Shown here: positions 53,277-64,000 of the stretch, in pieces
Layout: the number at the start of each line of letters is the position of its first letter
Position numbering within the stretch: position 1 is the first letter of the stretch
Translations under genes and position numbers: made by a program
The notes under the pieces: model-generated
What the model saw: the letters and a program-made list of their open reading frames with translations, nothing else
The model's database searches: none
What the model was told of the DNA's origin: nothing
Origin: Branchiostoma floridae
Lineage: Eukaryota; Chordata; Leptocardii; Amphioxiformes; Branchiostomatidae
Direction: 5' to 3'
Assembly: GCF_000003815.2 (NCBI RefSeq)
Contig: NC_049982.1
Coordinates: 18,343,534-18,407,533 of the forward strand
DNA length: 64,000 bases

Positions 53277-55421
53277 GTTTTAAGATAATAGTTGTAGTAA
53301 CAAAAGTATGTAAATGTATCATACAGCACAGTAAAAAACAAAATACAAATTATTGTGTTGTTAATACCCTGATATAATAATGTCAGGTATTTTTATCTGT
53401 GTACAATGGAATGGCCATGGTCATAGCTTTACCAGATTTGGACTAGAAGAAAGTCTTATGTAATGTTTTTGATATAGATGTATATAAAAGGTCTATTTAT
53501 TTTTGAAAAATGAAAGTTTTGCATATATTAACAGGAAGCTAGAGTATTTAGTTACACCAAGGACGTTGGTTACACATACAGCATTCAAAATGGCCTTTAC
53601 TAGCTTGTGCAGCAAACTCAAGCATGACGCAAGTTGTACCAACAACTGAATATGAACATTGTAACAGTAACATTACTTGTTTGAGTGTGACTACGTACAT
53701 GAATTAGCATGATCTGTGTGTGTTTGTTTGTGTTTCAAAGTAATTACTGTACTATGAAACCAAAATAGCTCTAAGCATCAATTATAATTTCAATTATGTA
53801 AAACTTGATCAAAGTTGCAAGTAGAAATAAATCAAACTATATTGTTCTACAACTTTTAGTGTTTGTTATCATTATCTATCTAAATTAGCATTACAAGAAA
53901 AATATCTTCTAGGTGATGGCATTGTCAATTAGTGAATTACTAATTACTAACGTTAGATCGTCAGGTAACATTGACGCATTTCCAATACCAAATATAACAT
54001 CAGCTCAGCAAAATTTGTTGAAACCATCTTCTCTGTGACCTTGCTTTCTTTGCCTTGACCTGAAAGTTTTTGAAGAGATGTGCTTTGGTCCAACATGTCA
54101 ACTTTTTCTAAAAATAGAAATCACGACCATGGCCGATGTGCCCAACTTTTGCTTGCTAGGCACATAAAATACACTCCTGCGGACTGTTGTCATTACTACA
54201 GCTTCACCTGGTTACTGCTGCATTACTTAGTATTATGTCATGTCATTCACGAATTTGATACAACGGTAACGTTATCAAAAACAAAGTCCTTCAACAAGAG
54301 AAGATGGCTTTGATTGAGTCTGACAACAAATTATAATAATAATTATGAGCTATTTGGGGGGAAGATGCAAATTATAAAAAAAGTTAATGCAAGACTACAA
54401 ACTCCCCTACGCTTGTCCTACTCGTTGATACGTAAATTGGGCAGTTTAAGTCATTTGAGGAGGAAATGAAGAGTGTTTGGGGACAACGTCTATCAAACTT
54501 ACCGCCATCTTGTGTGACGTCACCAGCAAATGAAGGCCAGGGCCAGCTGAGACCAAATTACTGTGAAAAGGGGGTCATATTCATAAATATTAACTTGACC
54601 TGAGAACTACCGTCAAGATTTTACCTTTAAATTCTAAGAAAAATTCATATAGGATGTTAAATAGATTGCTTAGTTTTTGTGTGATTGAGGTCAGAGATGA
54701 CACATTTTATAGTGAGGTCTATGTCGGAAGCTACCCCCATCTCGTAATGTACTCGTCCATATCAAAATAAATCCCGGTCACTTATAAAGTACATTCATCA
54801 ATGTTCATGCGCCTTTTTATTGTTCGGCCAGGGTATCGATTGATGAAGTAACATGATAATGATGCTGCTAATACGGCATGATTGGACCGTCACAGCCTGA
54901 AGTATTTTTTTTCTTGTAAGAGGAAAACGTAACCGCATTCCTGTCCAGCAAAGAATTTATCAGTATTGTATTTTTGTAACTTAAACACTGGGATAGAAGA
55001 CGAGTGTCATTTATTGTTGACTGTTCACTATACAACAATGAAAGAAATATATTCTTCAAATGTGTACAAGATAAGTCTCTATGCTTTCGATATCTAAATA
55101 ACACTCTTAAGAAGCGAGAAGAAGTTGAACCTGTGCATACTAGTACTAGTATACTTAAGACTTTGTAGTCTCAGTCATGTATCACATCCTACACAAATTG
55201 TACTTAGAATTACTAGATGTATATTATTCACCTTGACCTGTACTGAGCTTGCAAGCTAAAACGCACAACAAAGGTCTTCATTCATTCATTCATTCAATTT
55301 AATTCATCAACCAGAAATTGTCCATACAACCTCCACCACATAGCCGTGGAGCCTTATCTTAGAGGGCGTCTTTTGCTTGCTAATTGCTTATAAACGGCCC
55401 TCCTTCCATATAACTGGCTAA
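53277..55421. other. Region downstream of the mucin gene
   Basis: Holds the mucin 3' UTR (to about 53.85 kb) and then unassigned sequence with an ATTC run near 55277-55295. No coding exon is supported. Confidence 0.5.
53826..53831 (+). terminator. Likely poly(A) signal of the mucin gene
   Basis: AATAAA about 550 nt after the stop, with no competing hexamer recognised nearer by eye. Confidence 0.45.
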
Positions 55422-55667
55422 AGGCCCCCTCTCACTTGACGTGCGGCACGCTTGCGGCATTGCTGCGTTCGTTCACTGCGTCACTGTTATGTTATTTTCT
55501 TCGATTTTTTACGATTCAGATATCGCGCAATACGTAAAAGTATAACATAAAAGTCGACAAAATATGCAACAAGTAAGAAAATTCGTTCTTTATCTCTGAA
55601 ATTCGTTGAGCATCTTCCGAACGCAACAATGCCGCAAGCGTGCCGCACGTCAAGTGAGAGGGGGCCT
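55422..55667. mobile_element. 246-bp Harbinger-like MITE
   Basis: Ends AGGCCCCCTCTCACTTGACG and its inverse, with inverted repeats of about 50 bp that include GTGCGGCACGCTTGCGGCAT. Flanked by TAA on both sides, the 3-bp duplication typical of PIF/Harbinger. The centre is AT-rich and non-coding. Confidence 0.82.
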
Positions 55668-57317
55668 TAAGTTAGAGAATACAAGCAAGCAGAATACGCA
55701 TGCGAAGTAGCTCGTACCAGACAAGAAGAAATTCTTGCTGGTTAAGTTGCAATCTCCAAGCAGGCTACCAGTGCCTGTGACAGGTCAGTGTCCATGGGCC
55801 AACAATATCTAGCGGATTGGAGATTATATGAGCGTTAAAAATGAGAACCTCTATTGACCTAAATCCATATCATGTGCTAATAATACTCCAAAATAAGACG
55901 TAATACTGGTAAATGATATAAAAACAGGAATTAGAACCACATTGACGTGATGAAAGATTATCACTTGCTACCGTGCTGACAGTATTTGCTGTTTATCACT
56001 ATACATGAATTTCATTATTGTTCGTGATTGTTGTTGAAAATATAAGCATGCATCAATGATTAAAAAAAGAATCAAAAGAAAGCAATGCACTTGAAATTTT
56101 TATATATGGATTCTTGAATAGATTCTATCTACCCTGCATGATAGAGCCGTTTTATGAAATATTTTGGTCCGACAGCACACCATCAGTAACGACCCCCACG
56201 GCCCCACTCCCTCATACTTTGCAGGGCTGTAATCAATCACAAGACTGGGTGTGATACTTGGAAAAGCGGAAGTTTCGCAGGTGCTGTTTACGTCACCATT
56301 CCAACAAAGGGGCGCATAGCGTTTCAGTCACTCAGGCTCGGGAAAATGGTGAGTCATGGCAGATAGTGAACCTTACACTTACAGCCCTGTGGCCGCACCT
56401 TACTTTCAGAGCAGAGATTAGGCTTCGAAATATTTTTATTGATTCTTAGATTTAACGAGTTTTCTATTAGCCAGGTTTCCTTTTTGTCTGTCATCCCAAC
56501 CTTTGCTTGGGAGTTGCCGCACCAGGGGCAATTATTAAGGTCACCTGAGAGTTGGCAGACCGTGACAGTGTAAGCTAGTTACCGTTGCGATTCAGCCCCA
56601 CCATAACAAAGCCGAACATATTTAACCTCTATTTGGAGAGTAGAAGCTTCTCGCAATGGACATTGCGTCCCTGGCTGCAAAACTCGAGAGGCATTGGTCC
56701 GCCCAATAAGGGCCGAATAAGGCCGCCCCATCTTAAGTTGCGGGGAGACATGTTCTCAGCGTAATCATTACGTGCAGTCATTTAGTATAATGCGCAAGGA
56801 ACGCCATAATTCTGTTTGTTGTTAAAAAAAGGGAAGTTAAACAAGTGACAAACATCTTTTGTTGCTCGATTCGCGGAAGCAGAAGTAGTCTTCACGGTCA
56901 CCCGGGTTTTTCCCGCGAAAGACACGCCCCCTACGGGTGAAGGAGCATACGGCCGCGTCATGTCACAGATTTTTATCCATCCTAATGATGTTAGTAAATT
57001 GTTATGGGGATGAACTGATTTTGCATCAAGTGTTCATTGAGATACTAGCATTCATAACAATTTTGGATGTCGAGTTGATCAAACTATACCAATTGTTCCA
57101 CATAGGCCCTGTGAGTCGCAGTGGAATGTTCCAGCCGTCAATCATTAAACGTGTTAGCAACAAGTGGGCGAACGGGAGTCACTTGTCCTCAGTTCCGAGG
57201 ATTACGTGGTACGCCCGTCTATCTTTAGAACTGGGCATATCCCTACTTCGACGGATTAACCAGAGGTCTGGACAATACAGCCCCGTGAAGCATTTACTGG
57301 AGCAAAAGTTGGGCACG

Positions 57318-57424
57318 ATGAAGGGCGATCCGACGAAAGTCGCCTCCATGGAGCTGGGTCATGATCAGCTACACGGCCGGGGCCATGACGGGGAGGGGCG
57401 GGTGAAAAGGACAACAACACACAG
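57318..57424 (+). CDS. Possible first coding exon of a rightward gene
   Basis: ATG with A at -3 opens 35 codons plus two bases, MKGDPTKVASMELGHDQLHG then RGHDGEGRVKRTTTH, and runs into a strong donor ACACAG/GTGAGA. I do not recognise the sequence and find no partner exon in the window. Confidence 0.28.
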
Positions 57425-59029
57425 GTGAGAACTGAACACCTTGCTTACAGAGGAAAACGTAGCATAGTTTAGCTGACAGTAGTGATCGTCCAAGGGATCG
57501 GCGTCGTTCGACCACGTATAGTCCAGAACTTCTACATGTAAGTTTCGATCGCCATTTGATCGGACATGAAGTTTAAACATTTATGTAAGTTACCATAATG
57601 GCCCCCAGACAAGGTCATGGTTGCTTGCGTAAACGGTGTTTATGGCAGCTGGGCTACGGGTCTGTTGACTCATGGCGCTCAACGCGGCGTTCCACCATGC
57701 GCGCTTGAAGCAGATTATTAAAGCCCCAAATTAAGATATAGTCCGGTAGTCAGTAGGATAGGGTTGGAGAGGGATATATATTGAACAGGCACCAAGATAG
57801 CGATCGCCCTATTAAAGTATCAATAATTGTTGCTTACAAAACCGTTTTCTAGCTAGTATCATAGTATCATGGCGGTTTCATTGTATCCGCAACTAGTGAT
57901 TACTAAATGGTGGCATAACTTCCCATAAGGAGTTTAGCTGGCCAAGAAGTGTTACCTGTGGCTCAGAACACTCCTTCACCATCTGAACTCCACCGATAGA
58001 TCGGCTCAGTAGAGATTGCTACGTTATGCAAATGGCACGTTATAAATGACTCGGTGAGCAATGGAATAAACGTGGATTAGTAGAAAATTTGAAAAGTTTT
58101 GTGTTGGAAATTGCAGTTCAACTCAGATCCAGAATGACTTCTGCCAGCCCAAATGAACTGGCAAGTTAACATTGATTCGATTATAGTTTTCTTCGGTGCA
58201 GGTTTATTTTTTACAGCATACTATATGACGTTTTGTGTTTATTTTTGGAAACACATGATGTCACTTCGGGTAGAAATTGAAAGTAAAACCAGAAAGCTGC
58301 TAGTCTATCGTCGCCATGAGAGGTGTCACTTTTTGTTTGCTTAGCAATGTGGCTGTGCTGAACTTTGAAACATGATAGTTTTATAGTGAGTGTGTGTTGG
58401 CACTGTTAGGTGTTTACTTCAGTTGTTGTTTTGTACCGAGTGAGCAGTTGTAGAGAATGCGGAACCCGTGTGACGATCCATCTTAAACTTAGGGCTTCTC
58501 CTTTTTACCACTCTTGAGTAACACAGCACGAAAACAACTTTTTAAGCAAAGTTTCAGAGATACGTATAAAGCCCTTAAAGGCGGAGAAATATTTCAGCAG
58601 ATTTTAAGATCTATCAAAGGCATCGGAAACATACATTTGGCATTTACGGAAGATTTCAGCGTTTGTAAATCTAACTTAATCTGTTGTGTTTCTTTACGTG
58701 AATTTTACATGTATTTTAGTATGCCGAAAAGACAACTTAAATGTCTCAAAAATATTTTCTGTCAAAACGGACAAATGCCGTGTCTCTAGATCTGTTAGAA
58801 AATACATGTTAACCGGCTATGTCAAATGTAATAAGCCTTTGTCTGGTGTTAGATAAAACATTGCGTCATCTGTTTTATAACAGTGGCAAGATTTACAGTC
58901 AAAACTGAAAATTATTGCGCTTTCCGGTACAAAATGTTATGTTTATACCTCAGCAAATACAAATACAATACAATACAAAGTCAAATACCATAATCTTCTG
59001 TGTTGTTTAGCAATTCCGAAAGCATTTGA

Positions 59030-60700
59030 CGTATTCAAACTTTCTGTGCGCAAGGTTTAATTCGAACAGGGGAGAACCTCTCACGGTTAGCTTATATGCG
59101 CTCTTTTACGTTATATGAAATGTTGCGTATACCATGGTCAATATTGACCGAAGGATGCCATATATATAATTTATTTCGAACCGTCATTTACGCAAAGAAG
59201 GGAAGGCCTCCCCCGTTAATATATTTGCCAAGACGTATATGAAATGTTGCGTATTTCATTTGAATATACGAAATGATTATTCTTTGAATCCGCGCAGTTT
59301 AAGCGAACTAGGGGAGACCTCCCCCGTTTAGCTTACTAGTATATGTTGCCAAAACGTATATGAAATGTTGCGTATTTCTTTTCAACATACGACATGTTTG
59401 ATCTTTGAATCCGCGCAGTTTAAGCGAACTAGGGGAGACCTCCCCCGTTTAGCTTATATGCTGCCAAAACGTATATGAAATGTTGCGTATTTCTGTAAAA
59501 TATACAACAAGTTTAATCTTTGAATCCGCGCAGTTTAAGCGAACTAGGGGAGACCACCCCCATTTAGCTTATATGTTGTCAAGACGTATATGAAATGTTG
59601 CGTATTTCTGTAAAACATACAACAAGTTTAATCTTTGAATCCGCGCAGTTTAAGCGAACTAGGGGAGACCTCCCCTGTTTTGCTTATATGCTGCCAAAAC
59701 GTATTTGAAATGTTGCGTATTTCTGTTGAACATACGACATGTTTAATCTTTGAATCCGCGCAGTTTAAGCGAACTAGGGGAGACCTCCCCCGTTTAGCTT
59801 ATATGTTGCCAAAACGTATTTGAAATGTTGCGTATTTCCGTTGAACATACGACATGTTTAATCTTTGAATCCGCGCAGTTTAAGCGAACTAGGGGAGACC
59901 TCCCCCGTTTAGTTTATATGTTGCCAAGACGTATATGAAATGTTGCGTATTTCTGTTGAACATACGACATGTTTAATCTTTAAATCCGCGCAGTTTAAGC
60001 GAACTAGGTGAGACCTCCCCCGTTTAGCTTTTATGTTGTCAAGACGTATATGAAATGTTGCGTATTTCTGTAAAACATACAACAAGTTTAATCTTTGAAT
60101 CCGCGCAGTTTAAGCGAACTAGGGGAGACCTCCCCCGTTTAGCTTATATGCTGCCAAAACGTATATGAAATGTTGCGTATTTCTGTAAAACATACAACAA
60201 GTTTAATCTTTGAATCCGCGCAGTTTAAGCGAACTAGGGGAGACCTCCCCCGTTTAGCTTATATGCTGCCAAAACGTATATGAAATGTTGCGTATTTCTT
60301 TTCAACATACGACATGTTTAATCTTTGAGTCCGCGCAGTTTAAGCGAACTAGGGGAGACCTCCCCCGTTTAGCTTATATGTTGCCAAGACGTATATGAAA
60401 TGTTGCGTATTTCTGTTGAACATACGACATGTTTAATCTTTGAATCCGCGCAGTTTAAGCGAACTAGGGGAGACCTTCCCCGTTTAGCTTATATGTTGCC
60501 AAGACGTATATGAAATGTTGCGTATTTCTGTTGAACATACGACATGTTTAATCTTTGAATCCGCGTAGCTTAAGCAAACTTGGGGGCACTACCCCCGTTT
60601 TATCTATTAGCTAATACCGTCTCAAAGGTTTTATGAAACGTTGCCTTTTTCTGCTGAACATACGGCATGTTTGAAGCGCAGTTTCTGTGAACAGGAGGAG
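59030..60700. repeat. 115-bp tandem satellite (about 13 units)
   Basis: Units of 115 bp (the first spacing is 121) contain ACGTATATGAAATGTTGCGT, TTTGAATCCGCGCAGTTTAA and the hyphenated palindrome GGGGAGACCTCCCC. Central units are very similar and both edges decay. Short ORFs here are by-products. Confidence 0.95.
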
Positions 60701-61859
60701 ACACTTTCCTTTTTTTTTTATACCGCATATATGTTCTGAAATTCCAGGGTCTAAATTAGGGTGAGGCCGCCTGTTTTCTTTGTGGCAAGTTGACACTCGA
60801 GCTAAGAGACGGTAGAAATCCCGACTACTGCTATGAATATCTCCGCGACTCAACCTCTGCTTGAAGAATAAGGATGTAGTAGGTATAGCGTTTTGTGCAG
60901 TGAGTTGTGTTTTCTCTATAAAACGGCAAGCAGTTCTTACGACAGGTAAATGTACGAAATATGTTTATTTCTTTATCTACAAGCAAGCGTCGAGAAAGAA
61001 CAGTTTGTGCACACAGGCGGTGTCTTCTCGTGTTGCTCGTGTTTGTTTGGGTTAATTATGGTGATATGCGTGGGCAGGCAAGATGTAAATTTATTCAGCG
61101 TTATTTCGTACTCGCCATGGGGGGCACACCTCCGTCCGTCCAAGGAGGTTGAACTTCCTTGGTCCGTCTGTGGCACAGCTGTGTCATGTGATAAGATGTA
61201 TCCAATGGCAGAAAAGAGTGGGGGGTTCAAGTTTACGGGCCATACGTACGACAAGGAGCGGTTATTTTCCAGGCGTTCATTTTTGAAGAGAAGTATTGAA
61301 GAAAGTTTGGGCCTGTTGTAGCCCGCAAGTTGTGGCCGCGACGCCGCTTTTACCGCCTAGGACCCCCGGTGACGGAATTTGACTCAGCGATACGAGGTGG
61401 CTATCATTCTGTACAAGCTGTTGTTGTTGGAAATCGACACAGAATGGAAAACACGGCCCTTGTACCATCCGGATTAATAGAAGCCGAGACTGCAAGCTGA
61501 ACATGTTTCGCGTTCACAGAATCCAGGACCATCCAACAGCACGAGTCATATCGGCCACTACTCTAGATCTTACCGGATTCTTATTCCTGTGGTGACCAGA
61601 TGGAACTGTACATGTGTGCTCTTTTTAACTTACGCCGAAACTCTTCACCCGACACTGGAAATGGGACTGTGGACTGCTGCACGGAATTGCGCAACCGTTG
61701 TGATTGTTTCAACTGCCGACTACATCAGAATGAAAGGCCACAAATACCTAGTAGGCTGTAGGTTTTTTTTACTTTTCCATGTAATATTTTCTCAATAAAA
61801 TTTCAAAGTTTCATCCATTGTATTTTCTTGCTTTGAAATGTGCTAATGATTATTCTCCT

Positions 61860-62830
61860 AAAATGGCACTTATCCACACCTTATAATCAACTTAATGCAC
61901 ACGTATATGAGACGTACTGAGGGAACTTTAAACATGTCTTAAGGGTGTTTTAGTACGTATTTATGACAACTTTAAGCTGCTAAAAAGAAAAATATAGACA
62001 CATTAAATCCTCTTAATTCACACGTATATGAGAAGTAAATAGGCTTTAGATCAAATAAACGTGAAGTTTAAACATGTCTTAAGGGCGTTTTAATAGATAT
62101 TTATGGCGAATTTAAGCTACTGAAAAGGCACCTAAACACGTTATAATCCACTTAATGCACACGTATATGAGACGTAAATAGGCTTTAGATCAAATAAACG
62201 TGAAGTTTAAACATGTCTTAAGGGCGTTTTAATAAGTATTTATGGCAAATTTAAGCTGCTGAAAAGGAACCTAAACACACATTATAATCCACTTAATGCA
62301 CACGTATATGAGACGTAAACAGGCTTTATATCAAATAAACGTGAAGTTTAAACAAGTCTTAAGGGCGTTATAATAGGTATTTATGGCAAATTTAAGCTGC
62401 TGAAAAGGCACCTAAACACACGTTATAATCCACTTAATGCACACGTATATGAGACGTAAATAGGCTTTAGATCAAATATACGTGAAGTTTAAACATGTCT
62501 TAAGGGCGTTTTAATAGATATTTATGGCAACTTTAAACTGCTGAAAAGGCACCTAAACACACGTTATAATCCTCTTAATGGACACGTATATGAGACGTAA
62601 GGAGGCTTTAGATCAAATAAACGTGAAGTTTAAACATGTCTTAAGGGCGTTTTAATAAGTATTTATGGCAACTTTAAGCTGCTGAAAAGGCACTAAAACA
62701 CACGTTATAATCCACTTAATGCAATTGTATATGAGACGTAAAGAGGCTTTAGATCAAATAAACGTGAACTTTAAACAAGTGTTAAGGGGGTTTTAAAAAT
62801 CATTTACGACATCTTTAAGCTGCTGAAAGA
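61860..62830. repeat. About 141-bp tandem satellite (about 7 units)
   Basis: Spacings between copies of ACGTATATGAGA are about 121, 139, 141, 141, 141 and 140. Units contain GAAGTTTAAACATGTCTTAA and TTTATGGCAAATTTAAGCTG. A low-GC array with the last unit degenerate. Confidence 0.95.
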
Positions 62831-64000
62831 CAACGGGAAAACCGGAAAATAAGGACTAACACGGACCTACAGAAAGACCACTTAAAGGCAATATTTACGT
62901 ACTCGTATAAGTGGTGTATAGATCCGTAAAGGAGGAAAATACGTCAACATTACGCATGGTTTCAGCATCCTTAAATACCGTTTTTCGTGCCGTGTAAGGA
63001 CAGGAAAGGCATGTGCGCTGTGTGATAGTTTGTTGCACTACATTCCATATCTGCAGCTGGTGGAACGAACGATTGGCTCTAGAGCACCTGCCTGGTATGT
63101 TTGGTTGAAGGCAGAACTTGACGAATCTATGAGAAAATGGGTGCACTTTAGATTAAGGTCAGCGGTTGGTACAATTTTTAAATCATTTTCTAGGGTTTTC
63201 TGTGCATTGTTTTTCGTCTCCTAGTTTCCATCGGCATCGCAAAGCACACGGTGACCTGATAAGGCCTTTAATATGATAATTGTACTATCATAATCCAATC
63301 GATGTATGAAACGGATCTTGCTTTTGAAGGGCCCTTCTACATCAAGTGGAATCCATGTTCTCAACCAGAAATCACGCCTATATATGTACGTATGGACGTA
63401 ACCAAGTCATCTCTGTTTAAAAGTCATGTTACAATACTAACGTAATAGTTAGGGTCCTTGTCTACGCTTTATGTGTCTACCACTGGTGCTGCTACACAAA
63501 ATCTATCAGTGACGCCCATGGCCCTCCCTGTCGATTGTCTTGCCTCGGGGCTTTGACGGGATAGACAAAATCCCCGTTCTTGATATAATAACCAGGGAAG
63601 GGACCTTCCGCCCTGTGACGCACAGCGCAGCCCAGGGCGAGGCACGGGGAGCCGGTAGAGCAGGCTGTGAGTTTGTAGGTCACACTAGGGGCACACGAAA
63701 AGTCGGTGTTGTTATATCTACACCAGAATGCTACTAAAATGGCATGGGCGTACTGTAATGAAGTCGTTTTTGATTTGTTTCACAACTGGCTTGCACATTA
63801 ATGAGGACATCTATAAAAAGAGAGCATCTTAATCTTTGATAAAGAATAGGAATCTTTATTGCCAATAAATCGCCTTTAGAAATGGGATACACGTAAGCAG
63901 AAAATGAAGGTTAATCCAGTGATATTATCTCTGTGGCCTTCGGCAAATGACTGCCTTAGTAAAAGTATGCTGATCCAGACAAAAGCTGTCTCCGTCTAAA
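62831..64000. other. Right-edge region without a supported gene
   Basis: No exon chain or repeat family can be supported. Two short ORFs (63030-63224 and 63540-63737) lack splice context or recognisable motifs. Confidence 0.45.

Noticed and set aside
56937-57317. Upstream part of a 163-codon ORF
   Set aside because: Begins with GTG and looks like 5' UTR; only the ATG-led 3' end with its donor is kept as a weak candidate.
58514-58789. 91-codon plus-strand ORF between the MITE and the satellite
   Set aside because: Begins at TTG, no family resemblance and no splice support.
60950-61321. 123-codon plus-strand ORF
   Set aside because: Low-complexity hydrophobic start, no splice context and no recognised motif.
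59030-62830. CRISPR-like array
   Set aside because: Units are 115 and 141 bp with no short repeat plus unique spacer pattern, and the genome is animal.

Overview
The window is animal nuclear DNA, most likely from a cephalochordate (amphioxus, Branchiostoma). This is inferred from short phase-matched exons separated by small introns, EGF/C-type-lectin shuffling, many small terminal-inverted-repeat elements, and two 100-N scaffold gaps. There are no bacterial operons, rRNA, tRNA or CRISPR arrays. Three multi-exon protein genes can be rebuilt with consistent splice sites and reading phases.

Left part (about 1-8.1 kb, minus strand): the first 17 coding exons (680 codons) of the RNA cytidine acetyltransferase NAT10. 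The 3' part of the gene lies beyond the left edge. One of its introns is an AT-AC intron with U12-type signals. Another carries a 936-bp element with 13-bp inverted ends and a TTACAA target duplication.

9.4-16.7 kb (minus strand): a complete 12-exon gene for a 570-residue secreted protein. It has a signal peptide, an unrecognised 8-cysteine N-terminal region, three EGF modules, one C-type lectin-like domain, two more EGF modules and a short cysteine-rich tail. Its introns hold microsatellites and nested mariner-like elements. From 16.7 to 26.2 kb I see no supported gene.

26.2-53.3 kb (plus strand): a 16-exon gene for a type I membrane protein. It has a signal peptide, a very Thr/Asn-sequon-rich mucin-like ectodomain with a duplicated membrane-proximal module, one transmembrane helix, and a cytoplasmic tail of roughly 770 residues. 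It most resembles the vertebrate KIAA1549/KIAA1549L family. Two assembly gaps and one apparent 1-nt frameshift lie in or beside the mucin exons.

The most striking structure is inside intron 4 of that gene: a 9.2-kb foldback (palindromic) mobile element at 35.34-44.52 kb. It has about 1.15-kb inverted arms and inner arrays of a 51-bp minisatellite whose units read like splice acceptor plus donor. A full-length RLE-type (R2/NeSL/HERO-like) non-LTR retrotransposon is nested inside one minisatellite unit, arranged head-to-tail behind an apparently identical 5'-truncated copy.

53.3-64 kb: no confident gene. It holds a 246-bp Harbinger-like MITE, a possible first coding exon of a rightward gene at 57.3 kb, and two tandem satellites (115-bp and about 141-bp units) that share a 10-mer.
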